A stretch of 64,000 nt of DNA from Lonicera japonica. Lineage: Eukaryota; Streptophyta; Magnoliopsida; Dipsacales; Caprifoliaceae. Below are positions 49,589-59,719 of this stretch, one piece after another (the first letter of the stretch is position 1; each line of letters opens with the position of its first letter). The stretch spans positions 83,672,919 to 83,736,918 of the forward strand of contig CM038465.1 in NCBI GenBank assembly GCA_021464415.1, written 5' to 3'. The notes beneath the pieces are model-generated. The model saw nothing but the letters and a program-made list of their open reading frames with translations. It did not search any database and was not told the origin of the DNA. Both the position numbers and the translations under genes were made by a program.

Positions 49589-50105
49589 AGAGCACAAATC
49601 ACAAAGAGTGCATATGGCATTAACACAAAAGGGGAACAAGGATGATTCGAACCCGTGACCCCAAAATCAGAGCTCTAGTGCAAAAGCTTAAGTTGTTCTG
49701 GACCTATGTCATGCACTATAACAGAGATATTGTAAACTTATCAAAACAAATTAACTTAATAATAACAGGAAGCGGCTCATATGGCACTAACACAAAAGGG
49801 GAACAAGGATGATTCGAACCCGTGACCCCGAAATCTGAGCTCTAGTGCAAATTCTTAAGTTGTTCTGGACCTATACCATGCACTCTAACATAGACATTGT
49901 AAACTTACCAACACTTAATAATAACAGGAAGCGGTACTTAGAGCACAAATCACAACGAGTGCATATGGCACTAACACAAAGGGGGACAAGGATGATTTGA
50001 ACCCGAAATCTGAGCTCTAGCGCAAAAGCTTAAGTTGTTCTGGACCTACATCATGCACTCGACATTGCAAACTTATCAAAATCAATCAACTTAATAATAA
50101 CAGGA
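49589..50105 (-). repeat. Tandem trimer of a tRNA-like unit (SINE-derived)
   Basis: Three head-to-tail units lie at about 49589-49770, 49771-49927 and 49928-50105. Each carries ATGGCA(C/T)TAACACAAA, ACAAGGATGATT and GAGCTCTAG, ending AATAATAACAGGAAGCGG. Read on the minus strand, the core GAGCTCTGATTTTGGGGTCA followed by CGGGTTCGAATC looks like the anticodon-to-T-arm half of a tRNA, with an exact B-box. The third unit has lost part of the B-box region. The A-box half is not clear. Confidence 0.75.
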
Positions 50106-52872
50106 AGCGGCAACTTCACAACGAAAACATACTTGGTGAACCAGTATGTGGTGATAGGTATCCATGGAGAGAGCAGGTAAGATAAGAAAACAGAGGGAGG
50201 GGATAAGCCGTGTGGAGTGAAAAATTGGAGACTGAAGTTGATAACTACATCCAGTGTCAGACAGAAACTTATTGATCTGCCTCAATTATATAATAAGGAT
50301 GAAAAAGGGAATGAATACCTTCTGACATACTGTCTTGAGATCGAAGACCTTCCTTGTATGTCCCAAAAAGTAAGTAGCACAATGTTATTCATCAGTCACG
50401 ACAGTGAATGTTACGTTATACTTATCACTGCGTGGGTATTAAGGCAACCACAATGTCATGCATCGTTTCACATGAAAGAACTGGATCTCCGCCAGTAGTG
50501 CAATTATATCACGGAGGTCTACTAAAAGTTTTCAAGTTGATGACAAATATTTATGTGGATCAAACTAGATCCAACACTAACAATATTCCAAAAACCTTGC
50601 TGAATTTAGTAGATAATTAATGTTAAATTTCACTCATGAAAGTAGTGGATGAATTTCATTTCCAGCATACCAATTAAAATTCCAAAAATGAAGTCAAACC
50701 TTCCATCAACTACCACAAATTGATTCCATTTGCATAAATAATGGGTTTACTACAGATCAATCCTGCTCTAAACATGCCAAATTCCTAGTTCCCCTTAAAT
50801 CATTGTTTAACTCGAACAAACAATTTTAGTGAATAAAAAGTAAGATTGGAATTAGTTAGAGTTTTGATCAACCAATACTCCTGGAAAGAAGTTCAGTCCG
50901 TGTCCCATTACTTAAAACGCATGTGCAAACATGAAAAATTATGGGACATGGTTCCATTAAGCATGTCTTTAATTTGCAGTGAAAGGGCACGGAGAGGTAT
51001 ATGATTCGCCATAATTTTTTTAGCTCGTGTCTCTTTGATATATTTTATATTATAAAAGTAGAATACACAGAAGCAGGCAAATAACATGCCTAAAAGAAGA
51101 TTAAAAAGAAAGAAAAAAATGCAAAATTGTAGCATTAAATCTTTTCTAGGTACCATCAGACCACCTAGAAACAGCAAGATCAACACAGAAGTGCTTGCGC
51201 AAAGTACCAAATGATTTCCCTCAGCGTGCATTGCATAGCTAAACTTCAGCACAGAAGTACAAAATGAAGACAGTCTGCCACTACCCAATAACCAAGAAAT
51301 TATAAACAAATAGAGGAATTGGATATGTAAAGTCCAATCCTCCACTCCAATTCTGCAAAACAAACATATAATAAATCTGTTAGACCCTTCAACTGTCGAG
51401 AATGCATGAACAATTCCAACATAACACGATTAAACAAGTCCTATCAAGACTCAAGACCATTTAGCAATATAGAGTTGGAGTCGAAATATCTATAGGAGTG
51501 CACGTGTAGCAGAGAGATGCTCGTAAAGCTAACTGCGCTGGAAATTATGAAAGGAGAACACAAAACTTAATACATTAAGGGTAGCGGTTTTGTAGTAGGA
51601 TGAAAGGACTAGGTTACAGACCAACAGGTCAATACAAGACCACAGCTTATTGCTAGTTTTCTGTTGTTTTAGATGTTCCTTTTTAATATGAATAGTGTAA
51701 TACAGTAATTAAGTTTTCTCATGATTTTCTACTGCTCAATAGGTTCCAAAATAATTGTGGCTCAAAGGTCCCTCAGACACCGGTTAGCTATATCTATAAT
51801 TATTTACTTCTCATCCTCTCAAATCAACAAAGCAAAGTAACTGCTTGCACCTAGAATTGTAATAGTATGGAAAAGTTCTCATTGACAACGAAGAAAGTAA
51901 TGATGACCTATTCCGCCGAAAGCAAAAGAAGAGTGAACTGAACAATGGTGAGGAAAACCCTAGAATCCACCATAAACCAAAAGATTAAGAAAAGGTTTTG
52001 AAATTCCATCAGCAAAAACTGGATATGGGTTGTTACAGACTTCAAATGATGGCATAAATCCCGTCATAGGCCGATGATGCTGGTGATAATTCAGCTTCAG
52101 TCTTTGGATAAGAACAATGATCAAAATGAAAGTGAAAGATGATTGGTAGAGTTAAAGATCGGGACGTGCTCCATGAATGTAGAGTCCTGTACCCATGATT
52201 CAGACTGAATTATCCATGTTTCATGTAACATTCAAATGAAAAAGGAGACGAGGAAACGGAGGGGCAATGGGGACGGCCAGTTCACGCTTTAAAGAACAGC
52301 TACGTTCATAAAAAAAATGAGGGCCAATTTGGGTGCTCATAAGGTACAGGCTTGCACATTCTAGGCTCCAGTTTGGACTGAACTGAGTTTATACAAGTAT
52401 GTTAATCTTAGTTTGACAAGTTGCAGGTCAGGGATATCTGCTATTAAGCAATTTTAGGAACGGATGGCACGACATTTATTCGGATAGTACATCTCATTCA
52501 GAAAAACAAATGTAGTAGTTTAGGGTTTTAAGATTTTAACAAGCACTTAAAAGGTATTACAACTGTCTTAAGCAACTGAAAATGTATAGGTAAAGAGATA
52601 TACAAGGTACTACAACGAGGGAGAAAATTCTCAGCCAATACTTGCTTCTTTACTATAACCACCATAATCCATCCTCTTCATACTCAGTTGGGTCGCAACA
52701 GCTCTTGCACAAGAAAATGATGCACAATATTTTTTTCTGGTTTATTTGATTTTTTCGCTAAGGGAGAAAGCTAATACGCCCCTTAATAATTTTAGTAGTA
52801 AAAATAAACTAATTCTGTAACTCAACAATTGAAGAAAAAAGTAATGTACCCTTAGCAGCTGCCTAAACATCC

Positions 52873-52873
<1 letters not shown>
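50106..52873. other. Gene-free or unrecognised DNA, 3' flank of the SET gene
   Basis: Base composition is less extreme than in the repeat blocks. A 151-codon hydrophobic frame lies on the minus strand at 50908-51363 and a 93-codon frame on the plus strand at 50217-50498. Neither resembles a protein I know and neither has clear splice partners. The right end probably contains the SET gene 3' UTR. Confidence 0.4.

Positions 52874-52874
<1 letters not shown>

Positions 52875-52906
<32 letters not shown>
52875..52906. repeat. G32 homopolymer just past the SET gene stop codon
   Basis: Thirty-two uninterrupted G on the plus strand, preceded by CCCC at 52871-52874. On the coding (minus) strand it is C32 beginning seven bases after the TAA, so it would sit in the 3' UTR. 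Either a real unstable tract or an assembly or sequencing artefact. Confidence 0.85.
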
Positions 52907-52907
<1 letters not shown>

Positions 52908-52913
52908 AGATGA

Positions 52914-53183
52914 TTATTCGTCAGGGGCGACATGAAAATTGCCGCAAACATTACACTCCAACACGGTAGAGGGAGTGGGAGTGGGAGAATGATGATCAGG
53001 TGTTGGGGGCAGGGGAGCCAATGTGCCCCAACAGTTGTTTCTGTTACACATGTATCTCAGGAAGAAATATGCGTGGGGGAAATCATCATCCTTATTATTG
53101 TCTTCTTTGACCAACCCCCCACGGCCGCTGCTCTCAGTTTCTGACTCCATTTCCCCCAGCATATCTTGGTCACAATCCTCATT

Positions 53184-53215
<32 letters not shown>

Positions 53216-54183
53216 TGGGCTCGTGGTCGGACCAGTTTGCCTCCACCTCGCAACGGTCGCAATCGCAAGCAAAGCCATAATCATCTCTGAGCCTGCGCTG
53301 CCTGTCAGAATAGTTGAGATTAACGGGGAAATAACTCAAGCAGATTTCCCTGCCTTGGGGAACATCGTGGATCATCCTGATGATGAGGTCAGTGGTAGAG
53401 GTAGAGGTTGAGGATTGATGATCCAAGTAATCGAACCTGCAGGCATTGGGGAGGCAATCGTGGTTGAAGAAAGAGGCCCTTGGATAAATACCGTAGGCCC
53501 TGACGGATCTATAACCACTTTTTTCTTCAGAGAAAGGTTCCATCAAACCAAAGGCGTTGAGTTTGTCCTTGGCCAGCAGAGCGGCCGTCAGTTGGGGGCA
53601 AAATTCAATTGTTGCTGATAAATGAGGAGGGGGTGGAGAGAGAGAGGAAATGAGAGAATGTAGAAAAAGAGAATTATTATTATTATTAGGATCATCGACT
53701 GAGGAGGAGCCTTGAAGGGACAATAGAGTTTGGAAATGGGAAGGGGAAAGATTGTAGGCGGCGATGAGGAAACGGGCTTGGAGTTGAAGGTCAAGAGGGT
53801 GGTGTTGGAGAAGGGGTCGGAGGCGGCATAATGATTGACAGACCCAAGGGGTATGAGAAGATGACGACATACCAATTGACTGGCATCTTAGGGCTACAGA
53901 AGAAGAAATCACACGAGCAACCTGGGCAACCAACAATAACACTAGTAGTGGTTGTTGTTGATTGTTGGATGCTGATGAATCGAAAGCAATTGGAGCAGTA
54001 GTTATTTGCTCCTCCTGCTGCTGCTGCTTCAAAAGGAAAAGCAGAATACAAAAGGATCGGGGAATCGGTTAGTACAATTTGGCCTGCTTTTAGAGGCTGC
54101 GCGGCTACCACTCCCCTTCCCTTCCCTTGTATCTCTCTCATTCTCACCAACCCTCCTACATCATCCTTCCCCTCCCACGCCAT
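52914..54183 (-). CDS. SMYD-like SET/MYND protein, one frameshift, possibly a pseudogene
   Basis: On the minus strand the frame opens MAWEGKDDVGGLVRMREIQG at 54183. It shows the start of a SET domain (GKGRGVVAAQPLKAGQIV) and a MYND zinc finger (YCSNC, CPGC, FFCSPK). At about 53886 one base too many breaks the frame after codon 99. The other frame continues with the rest of the finger (CQSIG, then H and C in SHTPWVC) and the SET core (FFNHDCLPNACRFDYL, GREICLSYFPVN). The post-SET cysteines are in ACDCDRC, and a C-terminal cysteine-rich tail ends at 52914. Joined length is about 422 aa, intronless. SMYD/SET5-type proteins are lysine methyltransferases; Arabidopsis At1g43245 is the nearest relative I know. 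An ATG at 54032 in the downstream frame could make a protein lacking the N-terminus. A poly-aspartate run is present. Confidence 0.75.
53180..53216 (-). repeat. GAT/ATC trinucleotide repeat coding poly-aspartate
   Basis: A (CAT/ATC)n run of about 12 repeats on the plus strand encodes a run of ten or more aspartates in the SET protein, between the post-SET cysteines and the C-terminal tail. It is likely to vary in length between individuals. Confidence 0.85.
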
Positions 54184-54447
54184 TTTTCTTCTCTATTCTT
54201 CTACTACTATTCCCCCTAACACACTATTTCTTTCTCTTTCTCCCTCAAAAAAGCTACGAACCAATTCCAATCACTCTCTCTACCCACAGGCCACAACACA
54301 ACACAACTCAACTACTGCCAAACAAACAATTTATTACTCTTTCCTTCACTTATTAGGGTTTAACATTACATACCGGAAAAAGGAGAGAGCCTTGCCTATA
54401 TATCGGCTTTTCAAACCCCAGGGATTATAAATCGGTAAATACTATTA

Positions 54448-54978
54448 GGGTGCGTTTGATTGCAAGTTTGGAATTTACATGAAATAAAAATAAGTTTTAG
54501 CTAATTGAATTGCCTAGAATTGAGTTGCATGGAAAATATAATTAAATGTGTTTGATTACCTTAATTTTCTACCCGGAAAATATTGGTTGTATTGTGGCAT
54601 TTTTAATGTAGAAAAAATTATGTAAATTTTTTTACATAATTTTATAGTCATGATGGATCTTGTTTAATTGATCTTGATGAGTAGATTTTAAATATAAAAT
54701 TTTTATTAAATTTTGAATTTTGTAGTTTAAGTTATAGCATTTTTAGTGTAGAAAATGGGTAAAATGTTGTCTTGAAAACCGTGCAATTGCCTGGAAAATA
54801 AAAACTAGCCCCCCCCCCCAAAGAAAATATTTTCCTTGTTTACAAGGAAAATGTAAGTGTGTGAGCAAAAGTGAAAAAATATTTCCCTAGAAAAAAAAGC
54901 CAATCAAACACCTTAAATTGTCAAATCAAGCGGAAAATTGGTATTTTCCATGAAAAATACTCCCAATCAAACACACCC
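54448..54978. mobile_element. PIF/Harbinger-like MITE, 531 bp, TTA TSD
   Basis: Ends are GGGTGCGTTTGATTG and, on the other strand, GGGTGTGTTTGATTG, flanked by TTA at 54445-54447 and 54979-54981. An 11-base C run lies at 54809-54819. It is inserted within the left arm of the larger MITE 54434-55948. Confidence 0.85.
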
Positions 54979-55082
54979 TTAATGGTTGTTAAACTATTAT
55001 CAAACAGATAGTTGTTATACTTCATTAGCTATAATTGACCCATTAAATTTTAAAAAAATACTACTAATAACTATTTTATTAA

Positions 55083-55528
55083 CAGTCCGTTTGAATTAAA
55101 AGGGATGGTTGGAAAGGAAATAGTTAATTAGGAGGGAAAAGAATGGAATATAATAGAAAGGAATATGTTTAATTTTATTATTATTTGTATAGCTAAAGAT
55201 GAAAAATAATGGAATGAAAATAAATCTTGTTTGGATAGAAAGACGAAAGAAGAAAGGAAATGAAAGAAATGTGATTTAATATATTATTGACAAATTAAGG
55301 TTAAATTTGGAATAACGTGAAAAAATCATTAAGTTTTTTTCTTTTCCCTCCCAGTCCTCCAAATATTGGAAGGAAACAAAATAAAAGAATAGAAGGGATT
55401 GGCATTTCCTCCCCATCCCTCCGTTTCCTCTCCACTTCTTCTTATAAATCTATCCAAACGAATTAAATGTAATCCTTCCTCTTCTTTTCCTTTCCTTTCT
55501 TTCACATTCCCTCAATCCAAACGGACTG
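55083..55528. mobile_element. PIF/Harbinger-like MITE, 446 bp, TAA TSD
   Basis: Ends are CAGTCCGTTTG and its exact inverse CAAACGGACTG, flanked by TAA at 55080-55082 and 55529-55531. Inner arms are GGAAAGGAAAT-like and TCCTTTCCTTT-like. It is the second element nested in 54434-55948. Confidence 0.85.
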
Positions 55529-55948
55529 TAAATTACACCGTTAATTTTTGACCGAACCATATCATGTGATGGTATTTTATATAATTAACGAATATTAAAG
55601 ACACAAAAGAACTCCACAAAAAGCTTCTTGCTTTTTGCATAAGAGTTCTTTGAGAGAGGAGATATGGGAGGGGGGAAGAGGGAGTGTACAATGGCGTGGC
55701 GGAAGAAAAAGCAAAACTTCGAAAGAAAAAGAAAAAGAAAAAGAAAAAGGAAAAAGGGAAAAGATGAAAGAAAAGGAAAAAGACCTAAATGCCTCCTAAC
55801 ATATCACATGGCATAGTTCTGTTAAAAATTAATGGTGAGATTTAACAAAATGGCTACTGATAGTGCTTTTTAAAAATATAATGGGTCAATTGTAACCAAA
55901 TGAAGTATAGTAGCTATTGATAAAATTTGCCATTTATTATATTTACTC

Positions 55949-56769
55949 TAGAATTTATAATATTTTTTGAATTTGTAAAGCTTCCATGTGTATTTAATTG
56001 AGATTTTAAAATGTTTTTTAAAAATTTATGTTATTCAACTATGATTTTAAAAAAGGTCTTTTAAAAATTTGTAATCTTTAATTAAGATTAAAAATAGTCT
56101 TTTAAAATTTTATAGGGCTTGTTTGGTTAGTATTTTGAGTTGAGTTTTTAAAATATGGTATTTGGTAGAATTTTGAAGTATATTGAAAAGTGGATTTTTA
56201 TTTTTATTTTTTTAGTTTTTTTCAACCAACTAAAAATCTGATAATTTTTTTTCAAAAAATAGTCACAATTGATCTTATTTTATAGATCTCAATGAGTATG
56301 TTTTAAATATATATTTTTTATTTAATTTTAATTTTTGAATTTAAAGTTACGGTGTTTTAAAAGTTTTTTTTGAGAGAGAAAATAAAGTGAAATAATTTTG
56401 GGAAGTGTGAAAGTAGAGTTGATTTTGAGTTGAGTTTTTAAAATTTGGAGGGGAAAAAAAACATGGACCAAATAGGCTCATAGTATTCAAAACTCAATAA
56501 ACTTTAAAAGAAATTTGAAGGATTTTATAAATATATAGATTTTGATTGATTTGAGAGTATTTTCATGAATAACAAATTTAACAATAAATCTTTTCTTTAA
56601 GCGGAAGATTTCAAAAGGATTTCTTTTACATCTTTCTCCTAAACTTTATGTATTATTACTTCTTTGTCTCTATAATTTTATTAAACCCTTCCACTCCATT
56701 CTCTTTATCTAAAATATATTCTTTTCCCAAATCCTATGTATTATTTCTTCTTCGCCTCTATAATCTATT
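55949..56769. other. Gene-free AT-rich DNA
   Basis: Long runs of T and A with no open frame, splice pattern or repeat ends that I can support. Confidence 0.5.
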
Positions 56770-57435
56770 TAGGGTTACACATAGTTACAAGTAAACCAAA
56801 GAACCAAACCAATCCAATCTTATTAGATTGGTTTGGTTGGATTTATAAAATTTTATTGGATTGATTTGGATTGATGGTTTTTCAAAAATCGATTGAATTG
56901 GTTTAGTTCATTAACCGGATTGGCGTCAATCCGAAACCAATAATATTTAATTTAATAATATATTATTTGTATTTAATGTGTATGTGAATTATATAGTATT
57001 TAATATTATTTGTTTACTTGTTCACAAGTATTTTTACACTATAAGTATACTATAAATGACATAAATAACTAATCACAATCAAAATTAAAAAGAGGTTTTA
57101 TTCCTTTATGGAAACTCATCCATTTTAAAGTTTACACCGTAAGTAGGTTAACAAGTTAAGTTTAAAATAGAACATTAGCATAAAAAATAAATGTACCAAG
57201 TTTTGGTTCATTGAGAATATGTATTCTTTTTCTTAGTTTTGTGTAACTTAAAATATTTTATTTTGTTAAATTTTTAACCGACAACCCAATCTGAACCAAG
57301 CCGTTGTTGTTTTGTTTAGATTGGTTTGGTTTTTTCATATAATTGAATTGGGTACAAATTTTTTAGAACCAATTTAATTGGTTTGGTTTAGGTTTAAGTA
57401 ATAAACCGAACCAATTTGAATTGTGTGCACTCCTA
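56770..57435. mobile_element. hAT-type non-autonomous element, 666 bp, 8-bp TSD
   Basis: Left end TAGGGTTACACA and right end, on the other strand, TAGGAGTGCACACAATTC. Flanked by AATCTATT at 56762-56769 and 57436-57443. The subterminal regions are full of AACCAAACC and GGTTTGGTT motifs, typical of this group of plant hAT MITEs. No transposase. Confidence 0.88.
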
Positions 57436-59719
57436 AATCTATTAAACTCCTCCACTCCATTCATTATATCTAAAACCTTTAATTTTTTCTTATTTTTTTT
57501 TATATTGTTACTTTCAAAATTTTAATTATTCAAGTAATCATCGTCTTTCAAAACTATAGGGATGTCGCCCCTTAATATTTTTCTCCCCTTTTATGAATTT
57601 TTTTAGATAGAAGACGAAAATCAAATAAAAAGGGCAAAAAATATCAACCTGATGGGTTTTTAGACTTGATCTAAAATGTTTGAGGCGGGTTTATAATTTG
57701 CTTATTTCTTTAAAGTAGTAATCAATTTTTTTATTATTATTTATCCTTTGAATTATTTTTATTATATGAATTTATTAAAATCCATAGAAAAACTAAAAAG
57801 TTTATGCCTTAAAATATATTAGACTATGTATGGATTTATTAAAATCTGTTAAACTCTATGTAGATTTAAAATAATCTACTAATTTTAAAAAATTTATAAA
57901 AATCCTTTAAAATTTGAATTGAATACACCCTCCTAAACCTACATGGTAACGGTAAAAGCACATCTCTTTTTAAAATTTGAATTGACTACACCCTCCTCTT
58001 TTCCATGTCATTTATTCCATTCTCCTTCACTTTTCTTTGCTCTCATTTATTACATTTAAATTTACGAAAATTGTGATTTTTTTCACTGGGTGCAATTTTA
58101 AATACTTTTAATGATATCAATCATTTTATTTTATATTTTCTATATTTTATGTTTAATTATATTTACACACATATTAAGGTTAACAGGATGCCCTTTTTCA
58201 ATTAGAACACATCAAAATAAGTCAAAATTTAATTTTACCATCTTCATTTATTATTAACAAGGGCACACTACTAATAACTAGCAAGATATTTACTGTGAGA
58301 TATTTTTTCGTTCACAAAAATTCTAGTATTCTAAATTTTGGGGGATGATATTTTCCTATTTAATTTATAAGTTTGTCCACAAATAAAGTTTATTTTTATT
58401 GTTCTTTTGATGAAATAATTGTGCACATGAATTATATAAAGATACATTCAGAATGATAAAATAGTACATTATTAATTATTGCCACTGAAAATTTTATATA
58501 TAAATAACCCATTAATAATAGTTTTTATATTTTAAAAAAAATCAAAATTCATAATATGTGTGTAAAGATAATTAAAGTTAACATGAAATATAGAAAATAT
58601 AAAAGTGATTGATGTTATTATAAGTATTTAAATTTCACATGGTGAAGAAAACATATTTTTCATAGATTTAAATGCAATAGATGAGAGTAAGAAAACTAAG
58701 TCAAGCGAAGGGGAAGAAATGATATGAAAAAAATGGACACGCACAATACAAATTTAGTGTGCGTGTGTGTGTGTGTTTTGAATATGTGAGTGTGCCCTTA
58801 CTAAACATAGTAAAAATTAGAGTTTAACATAATTGAATGTGCCCTCACTAAAAAGACATGTGCCTTTACCATTATTATATTGTGCATTTACAAAAACAAT
58901 AATTTTGTCAAAGAAAATATATTTTCTTAAACATCAATATTTTTCAAAGATAAAAGTCCCCTTCTTTTCTTTTTCTTGTTAATGTGCATTTGTTTCGTCA
59001 TCTTAATATTAATACTGTTTTTTTAAGTATGAAAGTTATATCTAAAAAAATTTGTTTATTTTGTTTCTAAAGGTTATATATGAATAAGTGTTTTTCGTTT
59101 TAATATATAAAACCTAAATATGTGACCGTTTTACTGTCTTTTAATTTATGAATTGGACAATTTAAAAATGTTTAATTATAAATTATCTAATTTGAATGTT
59201 TAGTTGCAAAAATGAATTAATATATAAAGTTATAAATATGCCAATTTTTTATTTATTTTTTTTTGAAATGAAGAAATTTACTATGAAATAATTATAAATG
59301 AGATAAAAATGACTATGTTTAAAAAGACAAAGATAAAAGATGTATTTTAACTCTTTAAAAATTAAGACTTTAAACTTTAGAGGAAAGACCGCCTCTTATC
59401 ATTTAAGAAACAAAATAGGTGTTGAGATCAACTTACCAAACAAATTAAAACTTCTCATGTCTCAATGGACCATCTCTTGAGACTTAAGAATTTAAACCTC
59501 TTATTTTGTCTCTAATTACTATATTGAAAAAGAAATAAAATAACATGTTATGTTATGTTCAAAATCCACCACTTCTAAGGTTAATATAAACTTTTTAACC
59601 ATTAACCCGTTAATAATTTTGTATCTTATTATTCATGTTTTGCGTATCGATACAACATACAAGTTGCTAGAAGTCTGACTAAGAATACAAGCCGTATATG
59701 TATCGATGCATACATTATT
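57436..59719. other. Gene-free AT-rich DNA
   Basis: Very AT-rich. A GT microsatellite lies near 58758-58777. An approximate inverted pair is visible: TTTTATATTTTCTATATTTT at about 58130 against AAATATAGAAAATATAAAA near 58586, with CATTTAAATTT/AAATTTCACATGG text further out. It suggests an old foldback element of about 600 bp around 58050-58690. No gene is seen. Confidence 0.4.
58050..58690. repeat. Possible degenerate foldback element
   Basis: Both arms contain matching inverted text, for example ATTATATTTACACACATATTA near 58155 and TGTGTGTAAAGATAATTAAAG near 58557. No end motif or target duplication could be fixed. Confidence 0.4.

Larger units (their letters stand above)
54434..55948. mobile_element. 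Mutator-like MITE remnant with two nested Harbinger MITEs
   Basis: With the two nested elements removed, the left part reads GGTAAATACTATTAATGG and continues through ATAATTGACCCATTA and ACCGTTAATTTTTGACCG. The right part, on the opposite strand, reads GAGTAAATATAATAAATGG and continues through the same series in order. This gives inverted arms of nearly 190 bp. The right arm ends near 55948. No clear target duplication is readable. The centre (about 55600-55790) is purine-rich. Confidence 0.65.

Noticed and set aside
50908..51363. 151-codon hydrophobic frame on the minus strand
   Set aside because: It is rich in F, L and C as expected from T-rich DNA, resembles no family I know and has no exon partners. 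It was not called as a gene.
53057..53411. Overlapping frames on both strands around the trinucleotide repeat
   Set aside because: They are shadows of the SET gene coding strand.
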